From Streptomyces spectabilis (GTDB lineage Bacteria; Actinomycetota; Actinomycetes; Streptomycetales; Streptomycetaceae): a stretch of DNA of 64,000 bases. Below, piece by piece: positions 53,250 through 60,762 of the stretch (positions are counted from its first letter, which is position 1; each line of letters starts with the position of its first letter). A program made the position numbers and the translations under genes. Under the pieces are notes generated by a model. The model was not told the DNA's origin and did not search any database. It saw only the letters and a program-made list of their open reading frames with translations. Where the stretch lies: NCBI RefSeq assembly GCF_008704795.1, contig NZ_CP023690.1, positions 620,001 to 684,000 on the forward strand. Direction: 5' to 3'.

Positions 53250-53843
53250 ATGTCCACACCCGTGAACCTGTCCAAGGGCCAGCAGATCAGCCTCAGCAAG
53301 GCCGACGGGGGCGCGCTCACCGCCGTCCGCATGGGACTCGGCTGGCAGGCCGCGCCCCGCAAGGGGTTCCTGGCGAAGCTCACCGGCAGCCGCGAGATCG
53401 ATCTCGACGCCTCGGCGGTGCTGTTCAGCGCGGAGGGGCAGCCGGTCGACGTCGTCTTCTTCCAGCACCTCGTGAGCGATGACGGCTCGATCCGCCACAC
53501 CGGCGACAACCTGGTCGGCGGCGCGGGGCAGGGCGGCGACGACGAGGCGATCCTGGTCGACCTCGCCCGCGTGCCCGGCCACGTCCACCAGATCGTGTTC
53601 ACCGTCAACTCCTTCACCGGGCAGACGTTCGCCGAGGTGGCGAACGCCTTCTGCCGTCTGATCGACGAGACCACCGGGCACGAGCTGGCCCGCTACACCC
53701 TCACCGGCGGCGGCAGCCACACCGCCCAGATCATGGCGAAGGTCCACCGCACCCCCTCCGGCTGGCAGCTCAAGGCCATCGGCGAGCCCGCGTCCGGGCG
53801 CACCTTCCAGGACCTGCTGCCGACGGTCGCGCAGCATCTGTGA
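53250..53843 (+). CDS. terD: TerD-family tellurium-resistance/stress protein, copy 2
   Basis: This 197-residue TerD-family protein has VNLSKGQQISLSKADGGAL, REIDLDASAVLF (Ca2+-site acidic residues), HTGDNLVGGAGQGGDDE and IVFTVNSFTGQTFAEVANAF. It is more divergent than copy 1, with an inserted basic loop (PRKGFLAKLTGSRE). It is the second gene of module 2, after the membrane protein. Expected role in stress or tellurite response and Ca2+ binding; exact function unknown. Confidence 0.92.
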   Translation: MSTPVNLSKGQQISLSKADGGALTAVRMGLGWQAAPRKGFLAKLTGSREIDLDASAVLFSAEGQPVDVVFFQHLVSDDGSIRHTGDNLVGGAGQGGDDEAILVDLARVPGHVHQIVFTVNSFTGQTFAEVANAFCRLIDETTGHELARYTLTGGGSHTAQIMAKVHRTPSGWQLKAIGEPASGRTFQDLLPTVAQHL

Positions 53844-53903
53844 GCCACCCCGCTTGACGGGGTCACCGCAAGTCGGGTCGGTGCTCATGGCAGAGTCCTC
53901 CGC

Positions 53904-54455
53904 ATGGGGACATCAAGATCGAGACACATGGCCGGGGCCCTCTTCCTGGGCACCGCTCTGGCCCTGACCGCCTGTGGTCAGCAGGGCACCGTCCCGGCGG
54001 CGTCCGGCTCCGCCGCCGGTCCCGCGCCGGGCAACGTCGAGCCCGACTCCCACGGCGGAGCCCCGCACCACGGCGAGAACAACGGCTTCAAGGTCCCCAA
54101 GGAGATGTCCCGCGGCGGCGAGAAGGCGGCCCGGAAGGAAGCCGCCCGCATCGAACCCGTCCTCAAACGGCTCTGGAAGGCCAAGATCTGGGATCCCAAG
54201 CGGGTGCGCGCGGCGCTGGTCGCATCGGGCTACCGGAACGTCGGCTCCGAGCAGAAGCCCGGCACGCTCACCGTGCAGACCATGGACTCACGCTTCGAGA
54301 CCGACCACTACGTGACGCCCGAAGGCACCCTGATCGCCTTCCGGGTCCGCCGTGACGCCTGTGTCACGGCCTTCACCCAGCCGACCAACTATCAGGTCGC
54401 CGTCAACGGTCCGTACATGGAGACCGGCTGCTTCGAACCGAAGGGCGGCCACTGA
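53904..54455 (+). CDS. lipoprotein of unknown function
   Basis: This 183-residue lipoprotein has a signal peptide (GALFLGTALALTAC) with lipobox LTAC, so Cys24 should be lipidated and the protein anchored outside the membrane. The mature part is disordered for ~40 residues, then a small domain contains KAKIWDPKRVRAALVASGYR and a Cys pair. Similar small lipoproteins are common in Streptomyces and lack a known function. It is followed by a bidirectional terminator. Confidence 0.7.
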   Translation: MGTSRSRHMAGALFLGTALALTACGQQGTVPAASGSAAGPAPGNVEPDSHGGAPHHGENNGFKVPKEMSRGGEKAARKEAARIEPVLKRLWKAKIWDPKRVRAALVASGYRNVGSEQKPGTLTVQTMDSRFETDHYVTPEGTLIAFRVRRDACVTAFTQPTNYQVAVNGPYMETGCFEPKGGH

Positions 54456-54562
54456 GCCACTGAGCACCGGACACGAGCGGGCAACCACTCGCGGTCCCGT
54501 CGGTTAGTGACGCACGCCACTGGCTACTACGGACAGTGGTGGGTTCGGCAGTGAGCCCGCCT

Positions 54563-54594
54563 CCCGCTCCCCGTCGTCGACGACGGGGAGCGGG
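54563..54594. terminator. bidirectional terminator between lipoprotein and P450 genes
   Basis: A continuous 32-bp perfect palindrome centred on GTCGAC (half-site CCCGCTCCCCGTCGTC) between two convergent genes. Confidence 0.7.
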
Positions 54595-54610
54595 GCGCGA
54601 GGCGCGGGGC

Positions 54611-55840
54611 TCATGCGCGCAGGCGTACGGGCAGCTCCTTGTGGCCGTTGGAGATGAAGGAGGCCAAGGGGCGCAGATCCGCGGCCGGGACCGCCAGTTC
54701 GAGGTCAGGGAAGCGGTCGAAGAGGGCGCGCAGGGCCGTGGTGACCTCCAGGCGGGCGAGCGGGGCGCCCAGGCAGAAGTGGGCGCCGTGGCCGAAGGCC
54801 AGGTGGTCCTTCAGGGCGCGGGTGACGTCGAACGCGTCGGCGCTGGGGCCGTGCCAGGCGGGGTGGCGGTTGGCGGCGGCGTACGAGGCCAGGATCGCCT
54901 CGCCCGCCGCGATGGTGCCGCCGCCGGGCAGGGGGATGTCGGTGAGGGCGTAACGCAGGGGCAGATGGGCGACCGCCGGTTCGTGCCGCAGGGTCTCCTC
55001 GACGACGTCGCTCCAGCCTGCGCGGCCCGCGCGGATGTGGGCGAGCTGTTCGGGCCGGGTCAGGAGCGCGGTGACGGCCTGGTCGATGACGTTGACGGTG
55101 GTCTCGTACCCGGCGCTGATCATCAGGATCAGGGTGCCGCGCAGTTCGTCGTCGGACAGGCGGCTGCCGTCGCCCTCGTCGTCGCGGACGTCGATGAGCA
55201 GGGAGGTCATGTCGTCACCGGGGTCGGCCCGTTTGGCGGCGATCAGTTCGTCCACCGTCTCGTACAGGCGGGCGGCGTTGGCGGTGGCCTCCTCGGTGGT
55301 GAGGGTGGTGTCGAAGACGCCGTCGACCAGCGCGCGGAAGGCGGGGCGCCGGGCTTCGGGAACGCCCATGAGATGGCCGATGACGGCGATCGGCAACGGG
55401 TAGGCGAGGTGTTCGCGCAGGTCGACGACCGCGTCTCCGGGCATGTCGGCCGTGGCGGCCAAGTCGTCCATGAGGCCGGTGACGACGCCCTCGACGGCCG
55501 GGGCGAGCGCGGCGACGCGGCGCGCGCTGAAGGCCGGAGCGATCATGCGCCGCAGCCGCCGGTGATCGGCCCCATAGGCGGTGAACATGTTCTCCACGGC
55601 GATCCACAGCGCCAACGGCCAGGTCGCCACGGTCTTCTCGTACTCGGGCCAGTGCGAGCGGGCGTTCTTGGACACGTCAGGGCTGGTGAGCAGCGTCTTG
55701 AGCAGGTCGGGGTCGGTGACGGCCCAGGCCGTCACGCCGAGGACGTCCACGCGGACGGCGGGCCCGTGCGCGCGCAGGCGCCGATCCTCGGCGTGACGCT
55801 GGTTCCCGGTCGGGTCGAGCACGATCGGCTGGGCGGTCAT
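54611..55840 (-). CDS. cytochrome P450 (CYP105/107-like)
   Basis: This 409-residue soluble bacterial P450 has the I-helix LMISAGYETTVNV (Tyr where His is usual in AGHET), the K-helix ETLRHE and the heme loop FGHGAHFCLGAPLARLE. The N-terminal pattern is typical of actinobacterial CYP105/CYP107 enzymes that hydroxylate natural products or xenobiotics. ATG at 55840 has AAGGAG 7 nt upstream. No ferredoxin gene follows. Confidence 0.92.
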   Translation of the reverse strand: MTAQPIVLDPTGNQRHAEDRRLRAHGPAVRVDVLGVTAWAVTDPDLLKTLLTSPDVSKNARSHWPEYEKTVATWPLALWIAVENMFTAYGADHRRLRRMIAPAFSARRVAALAPAVEGVVTGLMDDLAATADMPGDAVVDLREHLAYPLPIAVIGHLMGVPEARRPAFRALVDGVFDTTLTTEEATANAARLYETVDELIAAKRADPGDDMTSLLIDVRDDEGDGSRLSDDELRGTLILMISAGYETTVNVIDQAVTALLTRPEQLAHIRAGRAGWSDVVEETLRHEPAVAHLPLRYALTDIPLPGGGTIAAGEAILASYAAANRHPAWHGPSADAFDVTRALKDHLAFGHGAHFCLGAPLARLEVTTALRALFDRFPDLELAVPAADLRPLASFISNGHKELPVRLRA

Positions 55841-55932
55841 ACCGGTCTCCTTCAGCGGCGGAAACGAGGCGCGAACGGCCAGGCTATGCCGCCCCGGCGA
55901 GGCGGTCACCCGCTCCCCCGGCCAGGGTGGCC

Positions 55933-55947
55933 GGGGGAGCATCCCCC
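55933..55947 (-). terminator. hairpin after the secreted peptidase gene
   Basis: GGGGGA-GCA-TCCCCC lies 27 bp beyond the stop of the 55974-57452 gene. Confidence 0.45.
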
Positions 55948-55973
55948 CTCGTCGGCTCGGACTTGACGACCGG

Positions 55974-57452
55974 TCAGTCCGTGCGGCCGAGGAGGTAGGC
56001 GTCGATCCTGCGCCGGGGCTCCGGGAGGCTGTACATCCAGTGGCCCACGGTGTTCACCGTGCGCAGCGACGCGTTCGGGAAGGACCGCGCCATGCGGCGC
56101 GCGCCCGCCAGGGGGGTCGCCTTGTCGTCCGTGGCGTTGACGACCAGGACCGGCGGCAGGTCGCCCTGGGCCCGGGCCGGCCGGGGCTTGGGCGGGACGG
56201 TCCAGCCCTGGCAGCCGAGGACGAGGTCCAGCGACTGGGAGTTGTGGCGGACGTGCGGGGCGGCCTTGGACACACGGGCGCGGATGGCCCGGTAGTGGGC
56301 GTAGTCGCGGATCCGGAAGTCGAAGTCCCGGCACAGCACGAGCCGGGCGGCGAGGTCACCCGGGCCGCTGATCCAGTTGACCTCGCCCTTCCCGGTGTGG
56401 AGCGCGGCGAGTCGGCGCGCGGTCGACTTCGGGTTCCAGCCGCTGAGTTCGCCGCTCAGGAACGTGGACAGCTGGTCGGCGTCGACCTTCTTCCGCGTCG
56501 GACCCGTCCGGCCCGGCTCGCGGAGGGTGCCCGCGTCGGCGCGGGCGAACAGCTCGTCGGTCACGGCCGCGAGGTCCTGACCCTTGAGGGCGCAGGCGGC
56601 GCTCCCGGCGCACCAGGCCGCAAGGCGCTTGAAGGTCCTGTTCACGGAGACGCTGCCGTCCTTGAGGTAACGCTCGGCGTCCGGCCGGTCCGGGTCCAGC
56701 GCGCTGTCGAGGGCCAGCGCGCGCAGCCTGCCGGGGAAGAGCCGGGCGTAGCGCTCGCCGAGGAACGTGCCGTAGGAGTGGCCGATGAAGCTGATCCGGC
56801 GTTCGCCGAGGGCGGCGCGGATCGCGTCCATGTCGCGGGCCACGCTCTCGCCGTCCATGTGGGCGGCGAGGGGCCCCGTGCGCCGCAGACAGCTCTGCGC
56901 CAGGCGGCCGTTGAGGGTGCGCAGGCGCTCGAACTCGGCCGCGGTGCGGGGGCGGGCCGGGATCTTGTCGAGGATCGACTCGTCGCAGCGGGCGCCCTCG
57001 CTGCGGCCGACGCCGCGCGGATCGAAGCCGATCATGTCGAAGCGTTCGCGGATGGCGGGGTCGTAGCCGTCGTACGGATCGTCCGCGTACAGCGCGTCAT
57101 CGGCACCCGGCGCCCCGGGACCGCCCGGGTTCGACATCAGGACGCCGATCCGCTTCGCCGGGTCGGCGGCCGGGTAGCGCGCGACGAAGAGGCCGATCTT
57201 CTCCCCCTTCGGCTTCGACCAGTCCAGCGGCACCTTGACGGTCGCGCACCGGGCCTTCGGGCTCGGGGGACGACCAGGCGGGTCACTGTCCTGGGGGCAA
57301 GGTCCCCAACTGATGGATACAGGCCGGGTGTTGACGTCGAAGGCGGCTTGGGCGACGGCCCCGTCGGGCGCAGCCAAAGAGACGGTGGCGGTGACGCCCA
57401 GGGTGAGGAGCGCGGGAAGCGCGCGCCGCCTCACGGGTGAGTGCGTGTTCAT
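55974..57452 (-). CDS. secreted alpha/beta hydrolase, tripeptidyl-aminopeptidase (SlpD/E) type
   Basis: This 492-residue exported hydrolase has a Sec signal peptide (RRRALPALLTLGVTATVSL, cleavage near AQA). SNPGGPGAPG and FDPRGVGRSEGARC are typical of this peptidase family. The nucleophile elbow is IGHSYGTFLG, and the C-terminal TAP-like domain ends with NATDDKATPLAGAR and VGHWMYSLPEP (catalytic His). It probably removes N-terminal di- or tripeptides outside the cell. ATG at 57452; no clear ribosome-binding site. Confidence 0.9.
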   Translation of the reverse strand: MNTHSPVRRRALPALLTLGVTATVSLAAPDGAVAQAAFDVNTRPVSISWGPCPQDSDPPGRPPSPKARCATVKVPLDWSKPKGEKIGLFVARYPAADPAKRIGVLMSNPGGPGAPGADDALYADDPYDGYDPAIRERFDMIGFDPRGVGRSEGARCDESILDKIPARPRTAAEFERLRTLNGRLAQSCLRRTGPLAAHMDGESVARDMDAIRAALGERRISFIGHSYGTFLGERYARLFPGRLRALALDSALDPDRPDAERYLKDGSVSVNRTFKRLAAWCAGSAACALKGQDLAAVTDELFARADAGTLREPGRTGPTRKKVDADQLSTFLSGELSGWNPKSTARRLAALHTGKGEVNWISGPGDLAARLVLCRDFDFRIRDYAHYRAIRARVSKAAPHVRHNSQSLDLVLGCQGWTVPPKPRPARAQGDLPPVLVVNATDDKATPLAGARRMARSFPNASLRTVNTVGHWMYSLPEPRRRIDAYLLGRTD

Positions 57453-57616
57453 GCGCGTCACTGTCACGGCTGCGCATGATGGGGCTTCTATGTCCTCATG
57501 ATGAGAACGTAACAACGCGTCGGCGTCGTACGGGCCTTGTGGGGGCGCGGCCGCATGGCACGGGCGGGACCACTTGGCCTTCGCACGGGGCGGGACCGCC
57601 CTCGCGCGGGGCGGAG

Positions 57617-57871
57617 CTAGTCCGTCTCGGCCGGCCAGTTCTGCCGCCAGAGCCCGCGCCCCACGATGTGCTGGATCTCCTGCACGAACTCCCGGCGCGC
57701 CTGCTCCGAGACGTGCCCGCGCGCGACCAGCCAGGTGAACCGCCCCCGGCTCTCCACCGGGATCACGACCCTGCCGCCCGGCAGCTGGTCCACGAACTCC
57801 ATGTCGAACTCCGCCAACGGCTCACCCGACTCGTCCGACTCACCGGCTCGCCGCACGTCCTCGTCTGCCAT
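57617..57871 (-). CDS. small conserved-type protein (84 aa)
   Basis: An 84-residue acidic protein with a compact core (FDMEFVDQLPGGRVVIPVES, TWLVARGHVSEQARREFVQE, QHIVGRGLWRQNW). No membrane segment or known motif. GAGGGG 6 nt before ATG at 57871 supports it. Function unknown. Confidence 0.6.
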   Translation of the reverse strand: MADEDVRRAGESDESGEPLAEFDMEFVDQLPGGRVVIPVESRGRFTWLVARGHVSEQARREFVQEIQHIVGRGLWRQNWPAETD

Positions 57872-58024
57872 CCCTAGCCCCTCACGGCCACGCTCGTCAC
57901 CGCCGCACGGCCGCGACCGTGAGCGGTTGGTATCCGACTGCGCCCCCCAGGCGGCGGATCACCGACTGTGCCACACCGGGCGCTCGGCGGGCCAGAGCGA
58001 GTCGCCGCGTACGAGCGCACCGCA

Positions 58025-58432
58025 CTACCCCGGCGCACCCTCGCTCCGCGCGCGCCTGCGGGCGAACGACTCCGCGATGTCGGCCAGTTGCCGCCGTTCG
58101 GCGTCCGTCATCTCCTCGATGTGCGCGGCCAGTACCCGCGTCGTACGGTCCTCGCTCCACACGTACGACGTCATGCCGAGGAACTGCGCCGCCGCGGCCT
58201 CCTGGAGCACGCGCAGCGGCAGTCCGAGCCCCACCGCCAAGGCGCGCAGGAGGGACGGGGGCGGGGCGTCGGTGGGCCGCCCCTTCTCCACCTTGGAGAT
58301 CCACCCGAACCGGGCCCGCTCACCGGTCTCCGGATCGACGGACCGGGCCTCCAGCTCCCGGAGGCTGATGCCAAGCTCGGCCCGGCGCTCGCGCACGAGG
58401 TCGTTGAAGTCCGTCCGCTCCTGCTCGCCCAT
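58025..58432 (-). CDS. Xre-family helix-turn-helix regulator
   Basis: This 135-residue protein has an N-terminal Xre HTH (FNDLVRERRAELGISLRELE, then RFGWISKVEKG... LLRALAVGLGLPLRVLQEA) and a C-terminal helical tail ending in charged residues. ATG at 58432 is preferred; ATG at 58441 is also in frame. It is divergent from a short winged-helix-like gene across 171 bp, resembling regulator/target pairs of integrated phages or conjugative elements. Confidence 0.82.
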   Translation of the reverse strand: MGEQERTDFNDLVRERRAELGISLRELEARSVDPETGERARFGWISKVEKGRPTDAPPPSLLRALAVGLGLPLRVLQEAAAAQFLGMTSYVWSEDRTTRVLAAHIEEMTDAERRQLADIAESFARRRARSEGAPG

Positions 58433-58603
58433 GAGGCCCATCCTGCCTGCTCGTCGGCCTGCCCATGCCCGTGCCGTGCGGCGCGGGAACACCACCCTCC
58501 GCACCATGGCGCGAATCCGCAAAGCTCTGTGCGCTTGCGTAGACATCATGTATACGAGAAGAGCACAGCTGAGGGGCAGCCAACGCCGACGAAAGAAGCG
58601 CCG

Positions 58604-58861
58604 ATGCCGTGGGCACAGTTCGATGCGCGGTTCCCATGGAACTGGAGGGTGCGGTTCCTGTCCGACGAGGCCTTCCGCCTCTACGTCTCCGCGGTCTGCT
58701 GGTCGGCGGAGAACCTCGCCGACGGCGTGATCACGCCGGGCGAGCTGAGACACGTGGTCGACACCCGGGCACCGCGCCGCCTCGCCGAGGAACTCGTAGC
58801 GGCCAAGCTCTTCGAGGAACTGCCCGGCGTGGGCTGGCGCATCCACGACTACCACGACTAA
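58604..58861 (+). CDS. short protein resembling a phage/ICE replication-type N-terminal domain, probably truncated
   Basis: This 85-residue protein (MPWAQFDARFPWNWRVRFLS, then AFRLYVSAVCWSAENLADGV, ending RIHDYHD) looks like the N-terminal winged-helix part of longer Streptomyces proteins found in integrative elements. It stops with TAA where homologues are expected to continue, and no matching frame follows, so it is probably truncated. A possible promoter (TGTGCG, 17 bp, TATACG) precedes it. It is paired with the divergent Xre gene. Confidence 0.55.
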   Translation: MPWAQFDARFPWNWRVRFLSDEAFRLYVSAVCWSAENLADGVITPGELRHVVDTRAPRRLAEELVAAKLFEELPGVGWRIHDYHD

Positions 58862-59158
58862 GCGCTCCGCTGGATGTGCCGGACCATGCCATCGGGTGCC
58901 TGCGGGTTCGTCGTGGCTGGTCGCGCCCGCGCGGCGGAGCCGCAGATGTGCACAGCCCCGCGCCCCTTCGGGGCACGGCCGAACCGCAGCGGACTTCACC
59001 AAGCCCGCTCAGCGCGCGTCGCTCCCTTCCGCCCTGCGCGCCGACCCGCCCGGGAACGACCGGACCGCGGCCGCGCCTCCCTCCGGGATCACCGAACGGC
59101 TGCATCCGGGGGCCCTGAGCCGCGCCGCACCCGCCCTGATCGCCTAGACTCGACGCCC
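58862..59158. other. 297-bp intergenic region with a small hairpin
   Basis: It contains CCCCGCGCCCCTTCGGGG-type sequence, a widespread Streptomyces intergenic pattern; GCCCC-TTC-GGGGC (58962-58974) can fold as a small terminator. No gene was seen. Confidence 0.4.
59145..59150 (+). promoter_or_regulatory. -10 element for a probably leaderless YrdC/Sua5 transcript
   Basis: TAGACT ends 8 nt before the ATG at 59159, and no ribosome-binding site is present. Confidence 0.45.
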
Positions 59159-59779
59159 ATGGCCAGGTACTTCGACGTGCATCCGGACAATCCCCAGCGG
59201 CGCAGCATCACCAGCGTGGTCGACGGCGTCCGCTCCGGTGCGCTCATCGCCTACCCGACGGACTCCTGCTACGCCCTGGGCTGCCAGCTGGGAAGCCGCG
59301 ACGGCATCGCGCGGATCCGGACCATCCGCAACCTCGACGACCGGCACCACTTCACGCTCGTCTGCGAGAGCTTCGCCCAGCTGGGGCAGTTCGTACGCCT
59401 CGACAACGACGTGTTCCGCGCCATCAAGGCGGCCACGCCGGGCAGCTACACCTTCATCCTGCCCGCCACCAAGGAAGTGCCGCGCCAGCTGCTGCACCCC
59501 AAGAAGAAGACCGTCGGGGTGCGCATCCCCGACCACTCCGTCACCCAGGCCCTCCTTGCCGAGCTGGGCGAGCCGCTGCTCTCCAGCACCCTGCTCCTGC
59601 CGGACGAGGAGGAGCCGCTCACCCAGGGCTGGGAGATCAAGGAGCGCCTCGACCACCAGGTCGACGTGGTCGTCGACTCCGGCGACTGCGGGACGGAACC
59701 GACGACCGTCATCGACTTCTCCGACGGTCAGGTGACGATCGTGCGCCGCGGGGCGGGCGACACCGCGCGCTTCGAGTAG
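59159..59779 (+). CDS. YrdC/Sua5-domain protein (L-threonylcarbamoyladenylate synthase family)
   Basis: This 206-residue YrdC/YciO/Sua5 fold protein has ITSVVDGVRSGALIAYPTDS, YALGCQLGSRDGIARIRTIR, FTLVCESFAQL and PGSYTFILPATKEVPR, all typical. The family makes threonylcarbamoyl-AMP for the t6A tRNA modification; the YciO-like subgroup may act on other substrates, and this shorter version is closer to YciO. Likely transcribed as a leaderless mRNA from the TAGACT promoter. Confidence 0.87.
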   Translation: MARYFDVHPDNPQRRSITSVVDGVRSGALIAYPTDSCYALGCQLGSRDGIARIRTIRNLDDRHHFTLVCESFAQLGQFVRLDNDVFRAIKAATPGSYTFILPATKEVPRQLLHPKKKTVGVRIPDHSVTQALLAELGEPLLSSTLLLPDEEEPLTQGWEIKERLDHQVDVVVDSGDCGTEPTTVIDFSDGQVTIVRRGAGDTARFE

Positions 59780-60021
59780 CACCAGGCACACCCGCCCGGG
59801 CGCGTCGGCCGCGTCCCGGGCGGATCCGAAGCCGCGGACGCGCCGGCCGAAAGGACGGATGTTCGACCGCCGCGGTCCTACGGTCGACCCCCGCTGAGCC
59901 GCGCCCGGCCCCTGTGGTCCCTGCGCCCCCGCCTGTGGTCCCGCGACCGTAGAGACGCGCGCGCTCGCTGTCGCGATGCTGCTGGCCTCCACCCGGACCT
60001 TTCCACGGATCGAGGCCATCC

Positions 60022-60657
60022 ATGACCGTGACGTATCAGGCGCGCCCTCACACCGCACCCGTCGCACCCGTCGCACCCGTCAAGGAGTACAAGGAGTACA
60101 AGGAGTACGCGGAACTCGGCGTGCTCGTGACCCGCTGCCGCGAAGGCGATCAGCGCGCGTGGAGTGAGCTCACCCACCGCTTCACTCCCCTGGTCCGGTC
60201 CGTCGCCCGTTCCTTCCGGCTCGGGGCCGCGGACTGCGAGGACGTGTGCCAGCTGACCTGGATGCAGATGGTCGAGGGAATCCGGTCGGTGCGGGAGCCC
60301 GACCGGCTGCGCGCGTGGATCGCGACGGTGGCGCGACGGGAGTCGATCAAGCATCTGGACCGCTCGCGCAGGCAGGTTCCGACGGGGAGCTGCCAGGACT
60401 TCGACGACCTGGCGGACGGCGGGGTCACGCCCGAGGAGAGGGCGATCAGGCAGGCCGAGGTGGCCCTTGTGCGCAACGCGGTCCGGCACCTGGAACCCGC
60501 CCACCAGACCCTGCTCCGGCTGCTGTTCACCGATCCGCCGGCCAGTTACGCCGACATCAGCGCCCAGTTGGGCCTGCCGCACGGCTCCATCGGGCCGACC
60601 CGGCGCCGTCTGCTGCTCCAGGTGAAGACACTCCTCGACGCGTCGTCCCAGGACTGA
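60022..60657 (+). CDS. sigma-70 family RNA polymerase sigma factor (ECF type)
   Basis: This 211-residue ECF-like sigma factor has region 2 at about 45-110 (FTPLVRSVARSFRLGAADCE DVCQLTWMQMV, then RLRAWIATVARRESIKHLDR) and region 4 at about 150-205 (VRHLEPAHQTLLRLLF, SYADISAQLGLPHGSIGPTR). The first ~30 residues are unusual: encoded by two blocks of 9-bp repeats, they read APVAPVAPV then KEYKEYKEY. No anti-sigma gene is adjacent. It lies immediately upstream of the ALDH operon and may drive it (inference). Confidence 0.88.
   Translation: MTVTYQARPHTAPVAPVAPVKEYKEYKEYAELGVLVTRCREGDQRAWSELTHRFTPLVRSVARSFRLGAADCEDVCQLTWMQMVEGIRSVREPDRLRAWIATVARRESIKHLDRSRRQVPTGSCQDFDDLADGGVTPEERAIRQAEVALVRNAVRHLEPAHQTLLRLLFTDPPASYADISAQLGLPHGSIGPTRRRLLLQVKTLLDASSQD
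60055..60108 (+). repeat. two in-frame triplicated 9-bp repeats in the sigma gene
   Basis: GCACCCGTC x3 (60055-60081) is followed directly by AAGGAGTAC x3 (60082-60108), coding for APV and KEY triplets. Repeat copy number could vary by slippage without breaking the frame. The second block also contains three AAGGAG Shine-Dalgarno-like sequences. Confidence 0.8.
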
Positions 60658-60762
60658 GAGGGAAATCCGCGCGCGGGCCGTGTATCTGGGAACCGCCGCG
60701 CGCGCACTGTCCCGTCGAGAAAGCCGAACAGCTCAATCGGAATGCGGGAGACAAGAGCCTTC

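Noticed and set aside
58025..59158. Intact prophage or integrative element
   Set aside because: No integrase, attachment-site repeats or structural genes were seen; at most a remnant.
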